DNA of 36,748 nucleotides from assembly GCA_015228875.1 (NCBI GenBank), contig JADGCS010000040.1, positions 1 through 36,748 on the forward strand, written 5' to 3'. The translations under genes and the position numbers were made by a program. The notes beneath the pieces are model-generated. The model saw only the letters and a list, made by a program, of their open reading frames with translations. It did not search any database and was not told where the DNA came from. Below are positions 16,389 to 24,367 of this stretch, piece after piece. This DNA comes from Deltaproteobacteria bacterium. Its GTDB lineage: Bacteria; UBA10199; JADGCS01. Positions within the stretch are counted from its first letter, which is position 1; each line of letters begins with the position of its first letter.

Positions 16389-16487
16389 TCTATTCTTCAA
16401 TCTATTCTAAAACTATTCTAAAAATAGCATAAAAAAAAGCTAACTAACTGAATTTAATTGATTAAATTTATTCTATGATCTATTCTA
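16389..16487. promoter_or_regulatory. Operator-like CTATTCTA repeats over the start of the HTH-HipA gene
   Basis: Five copies of (T)CTATTCTA or a close variant (one copy is TTATTCTA) start at about 16389, 16401, 16412, 16467 and 16479. Spacing is 12, 11, 55 and 12 bp, so neighbours lie about one helical turn apart. The last two straddle the ATG at 16475. The region is very A/T-rich, unlike its flanks. The encoded protein has its own N-terminal winged-helix domain, so autoregulation is plausible. Confidence 0.45.
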
Positions 16488-17857
16488 TTAAAGTGAACAG
16501 AATCGATTATCAAAAGATCTCACAAAAACTTCAAGACCACCTTTTAAAAGAAGGGGCGTTGTCGGCGAGGGAGTTGTGTGTGCGGCTGGGTGTGAGCCAG
16601 CCCGTTTTTTCGAGGATCGTCGGAAATCTTAAATCACAAATTCTCACAACCGGAAGCGCGCGCTTGACACGGTATGCCCTTAAAAAAGAGATCGCCCATG
16701 TCGGCACACATGTGCCCGTTTACCAAATCACACCCAAGGGCAAGACAATCAAATTTGCTGTTCTGCACGCCGTTTATCCAAAGGGGTTTTATCTCGAATC
16801 GCATGTTCCAACAGCACAAAGCAGGTTTTTCGCAGACCTTCCTTATTTTTTGGCAGACCTCAAACCCACGGGTTTTTTGGGAAGACTTGTCCCCAAAATG
16901 CATCCCGAGCTTGGGCTTCCGCCTGATATTCGTCTGTGGTCTACTCAGCACCACCTTAAATATTTAACGCAGTTTGGTTGGGATACCGTAGGAAATTACA
17001 TTATTGGCGATGCCGCCTTTAATCTGTATCTGCAAAACTCAAACCAGGCTCAGAACAATGTTGCCTTAAAAAAACGCCCGGCACTTTATCCAAAACTTGC
17101 AGAGAAGGTGCTTGAATCGGGCATGGCCGGATCATCCGCAGGGGGCGAGCAGGCAAAGTTTCTTGGTACAAAAGGTCCACACATCACACCCGTGCTTGTC
17201 AAGTTTTCGCCCGTCATCAACAACCAGATTGCTGAGCGCATGGCAGATCTCTTGCTGTGTGAACATCTGGCGCACAGCGTCCTTGCAAAGCACGGTTGTC
17301 CATCGGCAAAGTCTGAGATTATCGAGGGGGGAAAACGTCTCTTTCTCGAAATAGAACGCTTTGATCGTTGTCAAAATCAGGGAAGGCTTGGTCTGATGTC
17401 GCTTGGCTCGCTTGATATGGGGCATGTGGGCCAGATGACTCGATGGGGCGAAATCAGCGAGGCGTTGTTTAACAGCATGATCATCAATGAGACTCTCAAC
17501 CAGCAGATTCACTTTTTGGAATTTTTTGGGACCCTTATTGGCAACAACGACATGCATCCGGGAAACATCTCTTTGTTTGTTGATGGTGAAACCATACTTA
17601 AACTGGCGCCGGTGTACGATATGCTCCCCATGTTGTACTACCCCGCCAACAACCAATTGTTCACAAGAACCCTCACCCCACCATTACCAAACCCCAACCA
17701 TGCCCCTGTGTGGATAAAATCGTGGCACGCCGCCATGACCTTTTGGAACAGGGTTAAAGGGCATCGTCTCCTGTCAACAGAATTTAAAAAAATAGCTGTT
17801 GAAAACATAAAAACCCTTGAGACCATGAGACAGTGGCACAAAAAACTGCCACTGTAA
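16475..17857 (+). CDS. HipA-family kinase with N-terminal winged-helix domain (YjjJ-like)
   Basis: HipA proteins are Ser/Thr kinases; classical HipA phosphorylates a tRNA synthetase and induces growth arrest. This 460-residue protein has an N-terminal HTH (about 15-70: GALSARELCVRLGVSQPVFSR) replacing the separate HipB antitoxin, as in E. coli YjjJ. The kinase part has a Gly-rich loop (MAGSSAGGEQAKF, 218-229), an ATP-site Lys (VLVKF, K243), ERFD (294-297), the catalytic GNNDMHPGNIS (356-366) and the metal Asp in PVYDM. All key residues are present. No antitoxin gene is adjacent. The ATG at 16475 has no ribosome site; an in-frame GTG at 16493 is an alternative. Repeats over the start suggest self-repression. 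Confidence 0.87.
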   Translation: MIYSIKVNRIDYQKISQKLQDHLLKEGALSARELCVRLGVSQPVFSRIVGNLKSQILTTGSARLTRYALKKEIAHVGTHVPVYQITPKGKTIKFAVLHAVYPKGFYLESHVPTAQSRFFADLPYFLADLKPTGFLGRLVPKMHPELGLPPDIRLWSTQHHLKYLTQFGWDTVGNYIIGDAAFNLYLQNSNQAQNNVALKKRPALYPKLAEKVLESGMAGSSAGGEQAKFLGTKGPHITPVLVKFSPVINNQIAERMADLLLCEHLAHSVLAKHGCPSAKSEIIEGGKRLFLEIERFDRCQNQGRLGLMSLGSLDMGHVGQMTRWGEISEALFNSMIINETLNQQIHFLEFFGTLIGNNDMHPGNISLFVDGETILKLAPVYDMLPMLYYPANNQLFTRTLTPPLPNPNHAPVWIKSWHAAMTFWNRVKGHRLLSTEFKKIAVENIKTLETMRQWHKKLPL

Positions 17858-17970
17858 TTGGATTGAGAAGCAGACAAAGAACACACATCTGTCATACTCT
17901 TTACTGAATATTCGGGTACCAGGTACTCTTTCTTCTTTTTCTTGGTCAAACTCCTGGCCCCTAAAATGTG

Positions 17971-18014
17971 GGTGGCACTTTTGGACCGAAAGTATGGTGG
18001 CAACTTTTGGACCG
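17971..18014. repeat. Two direct repeats, possibly an insertion-sequence end remnant
   Basis: GGTGGCACTTTTGGACCG (17971-17988) and GGTGGCAACTTTTGGACCG (17996-18014) are near-identical direct repeats 25 bp apart. The GGTCCA/TTGCCACC style resembles the multiple terminal repeats of IS21-like elements, but no transposase gene is in the window. The origin is uncertain. Confidence 0.45.
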
Positions 18015-18039
18015 CTAAGGTGTGATTACATGTTGCCGA

Positions 18040-19101
18040 TTATTCGTACGAGATCGTTACCGTGGCCTTTGTGGGATCGCTGATATTTCCGGAGACATAC
18101 TCGCCGTTGTAGTAGTAAATAATGTTATACTGCGGAACATTCAGCCTATCAAACATCTCAATCATCCTGACAAAATTTATCGAACCTCTGTAGGGCCTTA
18201 AATATGTTTTAAGATTGACCGTGGTCACTCTGTTTGAGCCTTGAGCAAAGTCATACATGTAAACAGCGTCCATGGGAATCCTGATAACCAAATCGTTTTT
18301 TGGATCCCTGTTATCCAAAAGGTGCCTGATGGTTTTCAAATGACACAGTCCCCACACGCCGCCCGCCACAACAACCTCAGTGGCATTAATGACAAGGTTG
18401 TGATCGCCATATACCGAGTTGACGTGGTAGTCAGCCAGGATGCCCTCCTGATTGTACGCACTAAACCCATCAGACCCTATAACCAGTTCTGCAGTAACAA
18501 ACCCATCGTCTTTAGCCTCTTGCATATATCTTTCTACTGCGTCTTTGGCCGCATCGTGTTTGTCAAAATGTGGTGTCTGATGGGTTACCAAAAGGACCCT
18601 GTCTCCGCTGATGACCCTGTGTGAATCTATCAGCTCAACTTCGGGAAGTGAGTCAAGAAACTTTTCGATACTGGGATCACCGCATGTTTCCTGCCGTAAA
18701 GGAAACTCCTTTTTTTCAAAATCATCACAGACCACGTCGTTTGATAAAAAGAATGTCTCGGCACTTTTGGCAAACCACGATGCAAAGTCTTCCAAGGCCT
18801 CACTCGTGGGATTATGCCTGCTGCCACGTTTGGCACCAAAAAAACTAAAAGAAGTGTAGATAAGACGCAGAAATTGATATTTGTAAAACTCCTGGCTACC
18901 AGATTTCATCAGACATTGTGTTGTGGAGCCTTTTTTTAACTTGTCATCACAATCAAGATATCTGTCAAAGTCATCGTTGTTAATAACCCCATCGGCAAGC
19001 GACTCTTCGATGACCTCTTTTTGAACCCCCTTTAACCGGTTGAATAGGTGCCCATAATTTTGCATGAAAGCAGCACCCAATTTAACTTCGGTAAAGCTCA
19101 T
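18040..19101 (-). CDS. Protein of unknown function, 353 residues
   Basis: I do not recognise this protein. It starts at ATG 19101 (MSFTEVKLGAAF) with an AAAAGGA ribosome site about 11 nt upstream. There is no signal peptide or membrane segment. The N-terminal 120 residues look helical and contain Cys at LDCDD and TQCLM. The C-terminal two-thirds alternate short hydrophobic strands and loops (DRVLLVTHQTPHFDKHDAA, ATEVVVAGGVWGLCHLKTIRHLLDN, NDLVIRIPMDAVYMYDF), suggesting an alpha/beta fold with several conserved-looking His and Asp residues. It lies between the HipA-like gene and carB. The direct repeats just beyond its stop may mark a past insertion. Confidence 0.65.
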   Translation of the reverse strand: MSFTEVKLGAAFMQNYGHLFNRLKGVQKEVIEESLADGVINNDDFDRYLDCDDKLKKGSTTQCLMKSGSQEFYKYQFLRLIYTSFSFFGAKRGSRHNPTSEALEDFASWFAKSAETFFLSNDVVCDDFEKKEFPLRQETCGDPSIEKFLDSLPEVELIDSHRVISGDRVLLVTHQTPHFDKHDAAKDAVERYMQEAKDDGFVTAELVIGSDGFSAYNQEGILADYHVNSVYGDHNLVINATEVVVAGGVWGLCHLKTIRHLLDNRDPKNDLVIRIPMDAVYMYDFAQGSNRVTTVNLKTYLRPYRGSINFVRMIEMFDRLNVPQYNIIYYYNGEYVSGNISDPTKATVTISYE

Positions 19102-19201
19102 AGACTGTGTTGTCCTTTTACCGGTTATCGGCAGTTGATTTTAAAAGTTGTGTATTGATGTCCCCCAAGATTTTCTTAACCCCCTACCCCCACGCTACAG
19201 C

Positions 19202-22200
19202 TTAGACCACAACCCTCGAATCTGTGTGATAATCCTGAAGGGCCACAGCATCCATGCGTGTTTTTTTAAGCTCGGCGATGGCAGCAACAGCGGCCTCGGC
19301 CGCGGCGAGTGTTACAAAATAGGGTGTGCCGCTGGTCAAGGCCGTGCGCCTGAGGTCGTACGAGTCGACAGCGGAGAGCTTGCCCTCGTGCGTGTTGATG
19401 ACCATCGCGATCTTTTTGTTTAAAAGCGGCTTGAGGATATTGGGGGTCCCTTCGTAATGCTTTTTAAGCATCACCGATTTAAGGCCGTGCTGCAAAAGAT
19501 GCAGGCCCGTCCCCTTTGTTGTGACAAGCTCAAAACCTTGATCGATCAATCTTGTGGCCACAGCGACAATGGCGCTTTTGTCCCTGTCCCTTACCGAAAT
19601 AAACGCCTTGCCTGTTTTTGGCATCGCGTTAAAGGCCGCAATCTGCGCCTTGGCAAAGGCCATGCCAAAGTTTTGATCGATCCCCATAACCTCACCCGTT
19701 GATTTCATCTCGGGACCCAGCAGGGTGTCAACACCTGAAAACTTGTTAAACGGAAAGACCGCCTCTTTTACACTGATGTGTTTTGGAAAAATATCTTCGA
19801 TAAAGCCCAGTTCATCAAGGGTCTTGCCCATCATGAGCTTTGCCGCTATTTTGGCGAGCGGCTTGCCCGTGGCCTTGGAAACAAAAGGCACCGTGCGTGA
19901 GGCGCGCGGGTTGACTTCTAAAATAAAAATGTCGCTCTTCTGCACGGCAAACTGCACATTCATGAGCCCCACCACATGAAGCTCCAGCGCCATGAGTTTT
20001 GTCTGCCTGATGATCTCTTTAACAATATCCGGATGCAGGGAATGAGGGGGGAGACAGCATGCAGAGTCACCCGAATGAACACCTGCCTCCTCTATATGTT
20101 CCATGATCCCGCCGATCACAGCCCTTCTGCCGTCACATAACGCATCGACATCGATCTCGATGGCCTTTTCCAAAAATCGATCAATCAGCACCGGCCTGTC
20201 GTTTGTCACCAGCACAGCCTCTTTCATGTAGCGCTTAAGCTGCGCCTCGTCGTAGACAATCTCCATCGCCCTCCCGCCGAGGACATAAGAGGGTCTCACG
20301 ATGATCGGGTAGCCAACCTTGTTTGCGGCCGCAAGGGCCTCTTTAAAACTGCGGGCCATCCCGTTAAAGGGTTGTCTGAGTTTGAGTTTGCTTATAAAAT
20401 TTGAAAACCGCTCACGGTCCTCTACGCGATCAATGCTGTCCGACGATGTGCCAAGGATCTTTGCGCCCCATTTTTCCAAAGGGACAGAGAGCTTGAGAGG
20501 CGTCTGCCCTCCAAACTGCACGATGATGCCAAGGGGTTTTTCCTCTTCTATGATACGGATAATGTCCTCTTTGGTCAGGGGCTCAAAATAAAGGCGGTCG
20601 GACGTGTCGTAATCGGTGCTGACGGTCTCCGGGTTACAGTTGACCATAATAACCTCGTAACCGTCTTCCTTGAGAGAAAAACTGGCATGACAGCAGCAGT
20701 AGTCAAACTCCAGTCCCTGACCAATCCGGTTTGGCCCGCCCCCAAGGATGATCACTTTTTTTCTGCGTGTCGGGTTTGCCTCGTTCTCGGATTCGTATGT
20801 TGAGTAAAGGTACGGGGTGTGCGCCTCAAACTCTGCGGCGCAGGTATCCACTTTTTTATAAACGGGGATGATCCTGTTTTTTTCGCGAAACCGTCTGACG
20901 GCGTCCTCTGACTTGTTAAGTATTTTTGACAATGATCTGTCGGAAAAACCCATGCGCTTTGCATCTTGTATGATGGCGGGGTCTATTTTGAGCGGGGAGT
21001 TTTTTGCCCTGTCCAATGCCCTTAAATACTGCTTTTGCGGCATGTCCCTGCTTTTTTTTAAGGGCTTTGCCGCGTGACGTTTTAAAAAAAACTCGTACTG
21101 AATGATCTGGCTTATCTGATCGATAAACCACGGATCAATGTGAGTCAGCGCGCTGATCTCTTTGACGGGGATTTTAAATCTCAAGGCCTGCGCGATCCAC
21201 AACAGGCGGTCAGAACGCGGCGTAATGAGGTGATCAAAGAGTTCTTTTTTGCGCTTTGGGACTGTCTTTTCTGTGAGTTTTTTTTCCTTGAATCTGTAGA
21301 TGCCCGTTTCAAGCGAACGCATGGCCTTTTGCAGGCTCTCTTTAAATGTGCGACCGATCCCCATCACCTCGCCAACTGATTTCATCTGTGTACCCAGAAT
21401 ATCTTCGGCCTGCGAGAATTTTTCGAACGTGAAGCGCGGTATTTTGGTGACCACATAATCGATGGAGGGTTCAAAGCTCGCGGGGGTATTTTTAGTGATA
21501 TCGTTTTTTAATTCATCAAGCGTGTAACCCACAGAGAGTTTTGCCGCAATCTTGGCAATCGGAAAGCCCGTTGCCTTGCTGGCTAAAGCCGATGAGCGCG
21601 ACACCCTGGGGTTCATCTCGATCACGAGCATCTCACCCGTGACGGGATTGACAGCAAACTGAATATTGGAGCCACCTGTATCGACACCGATCTCGCGGAT
21701 AATGGCAACAGAGGCGTTTCTTAACATCTGGTACTCTTTGTCGGTGAGTGTCTGGGCGGGGGCCACGGTGATGGAGTCTCCAGTGTGAATCCCCATCGCG
21801 TCAAAGTTTTCAATCGAGCAGATGATGATGACGTTGTCTTTTTTATCGCGAACGACCTCCAACTCAAACTCTTTCCAGCCAATCACGGATTGTTCGACAA
21901 GGACCTGGTCTGTCGGTGAACAATCGAGTGCCCACTTGATGTGCTCTTTATACTGATGGATATTGTACGAAACATTGCCGCCTGTGCCGCCCAAGGTAAA
22001 CGCGGGTCTTAAGATCGCCGGAAAACCGATTGTTTTTATCGCAGTCAGGGCCTCTCTGGTGTTGTTGATAATCGCGGAGCGGGGGACCTTAAGACCTATT
22101 TTTTCTATCGCCTGTTTAAAGAGAAGCCTGTCTTCTGCTTTTTTAATTGAGGCAACATGGGCGCCGATGAGTTCAATCCCGTATTTTTGCAGCACGCCTG

Positions 22201-22513
22201 TTTCGTGCAGTTGCAGAGCCATGTTGAGCGCCGTCTGGCCGCCGAGTGTGGGGAGAAGGGCATCCGGTCTTTCTTTTTCGATCATGCGGGTGCAGATCTC
22301 CAGAGTGATGGGCTCGATGTATGTGCGGTGGGCAAGGTCCGGGTCGGTCATGATGGTGGCCGGGTTGGAGTTGATCAGGCAGATCTCGTACCCCTCGCTC
22401 TTTAAGGCCTTGACCCCCTGCGTCCCCGAATAATCAAACTCGCAGGCCTGACCAATCACAATGGGGCCAGCGCCAATCACCATGATTTTTTTGATGTCGC
22501 TTCGTTTAGGCAT
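19202..22513 (-). CDS. carB: Carbamoyl-phosphate synthase large subunit
   Basis: The subunit makes carbamoyl phosphate from bicarbonate, ammonia and two ATP for arginine and pyrimidine synthesis. The 1103-residue protein is slightly longer than the usual roughly 1070. It starts [20 protein letters not shown], and the two homologous ATP-grasp halves are visible ([17 protein letters not shown] and [37 protein letters not shown] and [18 protein letters not shown]). The oligomerisation domain lies between them. The C-terminal MGS-type allosteric domain ([18 protein letters not shown] onwards) is complete, so effector control is likely kept. Its start overlaps the carA stop by 8 nt. Confidence 0.98.
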   Translation of the reverse strand: MPKRSDIKKIMVIGAGPIVIGQACEFDYSGTQGVKALKSEGYEICLINSNPATIMTDPDLAHRTYIEPITLEICTRMIEKERPDALLPTLGGQTALNMALQLHETGVLQKYGIELIGAHVASIKKAEDRLLFKQAIEKIGLKVPRSAIINNTREALTAIKTIGFPAILRPAFTLGGTGGNVSYNIHQYKEHIKWALDCSPTDQVLVEQSVIGWKEFELEVVRDKKDNVIIICSIENFDAMGIHTGDSITVAPAQTLTDKEYQMLRNASVAIIREIGVDTGGSNIQFAVNPVTGEMLVIEMNPRVSRSSALASKATGFPIAKIAAKLSVGYTLDELKNDITKNTPASFEPSIDYVVTKIPRFTFEKFSQAEDILGTQMKSVGEVMGIGRTFKESLQKAMRSLETGIYRFKEKKLTEKTVPKRKKELFDHLITPRSDRLLWIAQALRFKIPVKEISALTHIDPWFIDQISQIIQYEFFLKRHAAKPLKKSRDMPQKQYLRALDRAKNSPLKIDPAIIQDAKRMGFSDRSLSKILNKSEDAVRRFREKNRIIPVYKKVDTCAAEFEAHTPYLYSTYESENEANPTRRKKVIILGGGPNRIGQGLEFDYCCCHASFSLKEDGYEVIMVNCNPETVSTDYDTSDRLYFEPLTKEDIIRIIEEEKPLGIIVQFGGQTPLKLSVPLEKWGAKILGTSSDSIDRVEDRERFSNFISKLKLRQPFNGMARSFKEALAAANKVGYPIIVRPSYVLGGRAMEIVYDEAQLKRYMKEAVLVTNDRPVLIDRFLEKAIEIDVDALCDGRRAVIGGIMEHIEEAGVHSGDSACCLPPHSLHPDIVKEIIRQTKLMALELHVVGLMNVQFAVQKSDIFILEVNPRASRTVPFVSKATGKPLAKIAAKLMMGKTLDELGFIEDIFPKHISVKEAVFPFNKFSGVDTLLGPEMKSTGEVMGIDQNFGMAFAKAQIAAFNAMPKTGKAFISVRDRDKSAIVAVATRLIDQGFELVTTKGTGLHLLQHGLKSVMLKKHYEGTPNILKPLLNKKIAMVINTHEGKLSAVDSYDLRRTALTSGTPYFVTLAAAEAAVAAIAELKKTRMDAVALQDYHTDSRVVV

Positions 22514-23615
22514 GATCCATCATCCTTGTGAATTGATCAAAGAGGTACCGGCTGTCATGCGGGCCGGGCGAGGCCTCCGGGTGATACTGTACCGAAAACA
22601 GCGGGAGCGTCTTGTGCCGTATACCCGAGATCGTTTCATCGTTAAGATGCACGTGCGTGACCTCGACATCGTGTGGCAGCGAATTGGGGTCCACGGCAAA
22701 GCCATGATTTTGAGCTGTGATCTCCACCTGTTTTGTTTTAAGGTTCATGACAGGCTGATTGCCACCACGGTGTCCAAATTTGAGTTTGTAGGTCCTTGCG
22801 CCCAGGGCCAGTGAGAGGATCTGGTGTCCCAGGCAGATACCAAACAACGGTATTTTTCCGATGAGCTGTTTGACATTATCAATCGCCTGGGTGCACGCTG
22901 CGGGGTCTCCGGGGCCGTTGGACAAAAAGACACCGTGCACTTTTTCCTTTGAGAGTAAAATATCCTCAACCGGGTAGCCATAGGGAACAACCGTCACGTT
23001 ACACCCGTGATCATTAAGAAGACGCAGGATGTGCTGCTTGACCCCAAAGTCGTAGGCAATGACATTGTACTTTTTGTGACCGGCGGATTTTTTGTCAAAC
23101 GTGTAGGCCTGATGACAACTGACCGCCTCTGCAAGATTTTGCCCTGTCATGTCGTCTGCCCCCTGGGCCATTTTTTTTAACTGCGTGATTGTGAGTTTTG
23201 CATCAACGGCAAGGACTGCCGGCATGGCCCCCCGATCACGGATGTGGCGCACCAGCGCCCGTGTATCGATTTCGGAGATGCCGGGTGTCTGAGATTGAAC
23301 AAGATAATTTTGAATGGAGTCCGTTGCCCTGAAGTTTGAATAAATACTGGAGTCCTCGCGGACAACAAGACCCTCTGCATAGATTTTGCCGGATTCGGTG
23401 TCCTGTGGGTTAACCCCGTAATTACCGATGTGCGGGCAGGTCATGCAGATGATCTGCCCCGCGTACGAGGGATCGGTGAGAATTTCCTGATAACCGGTCA
23501 TGGATGTGTTAAAAACAACCTCGCCGATTTTAACACCGCTACAACCAAAGCCCCGGCCGCAAAAGACCGTGCCGTCCTTAAGAACAAGATGTGCCTGTTT
23601 AAAGTCCCGCTGCAT
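22506..23615 (-). CDS. carA: Carbamoyl-phosphate synthase small subunit (glutaminase)
   Basis: The subunit hydrolyses glutamine and channels ammonia to CarB. I start it at ATG 23615 ([15 protein letters not shown], 369 residues); a GTG at 23621 would add two residues, and a stop lies two codons before that GTG. The N-terminal domain has [20 protein letters not shown]. The amidotransferase domain has LSNGPGDP, the nucleophile [14 protein letters not shown] (Cys) and [13 protein letters not shown] (His/Glu). The carB start overlaps the stop by 8 nt. The leader directly before the start codon is palindromic element copy F, and no ordinary ribosome site is visible, so expression may depend on the structure of the inserted element. 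Confidence 0.97.
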   Translation of the reverse strand: MQRDFKQAHLVLKDGTVFCGRGFGCSGVKIGEVVFNTSMTGYQEILTDPSYAGQIICMTCPHIGNYGVNPQDTESGKIYAEGLVVREDSSIYSNFRATDSIQNYLVQSQTPGISEIDTRALVRHIRDRGAMPAVLAVDAKLTITQLKKMAQGADDMTGQNLAEAVSCHQAYTFDKKSAGHKKYNVIAYDFGVKQHILRLLNDHGCNVTVVPYGYPVEDILLSKEKVHGVFLSNGPGDPAACTQAIDNVKQLIGKIPLFGICLGHQILSLALGARTYKLKFGHRGGNQPVMNLKTKQVEITAQNHGFAVDPNSLPHDVEVTHVHLNDETISGIRHKTLPLFSVQYHPEASPGPHDSRYLFDQFTRMMDHA

Positions 23616-23620
23616 ATGCA

Positions 23621-23710
23621 CAAGTTACTAACTTGACTTTGACGCGGTTGAGTTTCCTCGTCATGCGAGGTATGCACCCGCGCTCCGTCAACTTTGAAAT
23701 TCCTAGACAT
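23621..23710 (-). repeat. Palindromic element family 1, copy F, abutting the carA start
   Basis: Full copy read forward on the minus strand, ending 5 bp before the carA ATG. The terminal hairpin CAAGTTA-G-TAACTTG would form just upstream of the start codon. Its open frame starts with its own ATG (MSRNFKVDGARVHTSH) and runs out of frame into carA. Confidence 0.92.
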
Positions 23711-23732
23711 TAAATTGCGGGGTGACTATACT
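23704..23732 (+). promoter_or_regulatory. Candidate zapA promoter with its -35 inside the palindromic element
   Basis: TAGACA (23704-23709) lies 17 bp before TATACT (23727-23732), each 5 of 6 bases from the sigma-70 consensus. The -35 box falls in the last bases of element copy F. Transcription would run towards zapA, whose ATG is about 105 bp downstream. Confidence 0.35.
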
Positions 23733-23843
23733 TTCACCAGCCAAAAGACAATCATTTTGTCATGATCATTTTAGCATGATCATATGCATCGATGTGTTTT
23801 TCCTCCTTGACTAAATACCGTTCATCTTTTTACTGTCGGCGCC

Positions 23844-24107
23844 ATGAAAAAAAGCTACGAAGTAAATATCCTCGGCCAGAAGTTTGTCCTTAAAACCGAC
23901 AACGATGAGTCTCATGTCAAGAAGGTTGCTGATTACGTCAACAAGGTCATGCACAGCATCAAAGAAAAAACCTCCACCATCTCCACACAAAACATAGCCA
24001 TACTGGGCGCCCTTAATATTGCCGAGGAAACCTTTAAAGAAAAAGACGAGTTTAAGGCCATGATCACGGACTGGCGTGACCGCCTCAAGGATTCCCTTCA
24101 AGAATAA
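23844..24107 (+). CDS. zapA: Cell division protein ZapA
   Basis: ZapA binds FtsZ and stabilises the division ring. The 87-residue protein has the typical N-terminal KKSYEVNILGQKFVLKTDNDE and the FtsZ-contact helix segment HVKKVADYVNKVM. The C-terminal coiled coil (NIAILGALNIAEETFKEKDEF) mediates dimers and tetramers. Length fits the family (about 90-110). No clear ribosome site is seen before the ATG. In many proteobacteria zapA is followed by the 6S RNA gene, so the structured 3' flank here deserves attention. Confidence 0.9.
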   Translation: MKKSYEVNILGQKFVLKTDNDESHVKKVADYVNKVMHSIKEKTSTISTQNIAILGALNIAEETFKEKDEFKAMITDWRDRLKDSLQE

Positions 24108-24143
24108 TCCACACACAGTAGGCTTGCCTGCAGCTGGTATCTC

Positions 24144-24240
24144 TTTGTTACAGTGAACACGGGGATACTCAGGGCAATAAGCGGCTCTATCGTAACAAAT
24201 CGTGACATTTGAGGTTCAAATCTTTCGTCCGTTGTTTTTT
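24144..24240 (+). ncRNA. Possible structured RNA downstream of zapA (6S-like position)
   Basis: An 8-bp stem TTTGTTAC (24144-24151) / GTAACAAA (24192-24199) closes a 40-nt partly paired loop. It is followed by a hairpin ATTTGA-GGT-TCAAAT (24207-24221) and a run of seven T (24235-24241), like an RNA ending in a terminator. The slot directly after zapA is where 6S RNA usually lies. I cannot fit the full 6S fold, so it may be only the zapA terminator. Confidence 0.25.
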
Positions 24241-24367
24241 TGACACCGCAACCCATCGAAGTTGTTTGAAAAAATATTAGCACATTTTGGCAGGGCATTT
24301 GCATTAGAGGGCGTTTACGAGGTTTGGGAAAGGTCTGGGGGCGTGATGGCGTACACGTCATAAATGT

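Noticed and set aside
23498-23710. Minus-strand 70-codon frame starting in palindromic element copy F
   Set aside because: It runs out of frame into carA and has no ribosome site. It is kept only as an observation about the element's open frame, not as a gene.
23807-23836. TTGACT/TACTGT promoter directly before zapA
   Set aside because: The -10 is weak and would leave almost no leader. The TAGACA/TATACT pair further upstream fits better.
24205-24225. tRNA T-arm-like sequence (GGTTCAAATC)
   Set aside because: The flanking bases do not form a 5-bp T stem and no acceptor, D or anticodon arm can be built around it.
24098-24361. Minus-strand 87-codon frame downstream of zapA
   Set aside because: No ribosome site, overlaps the 3' end of zapA, and its sequence covers paired hairpins. 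It is more likely noncoding.
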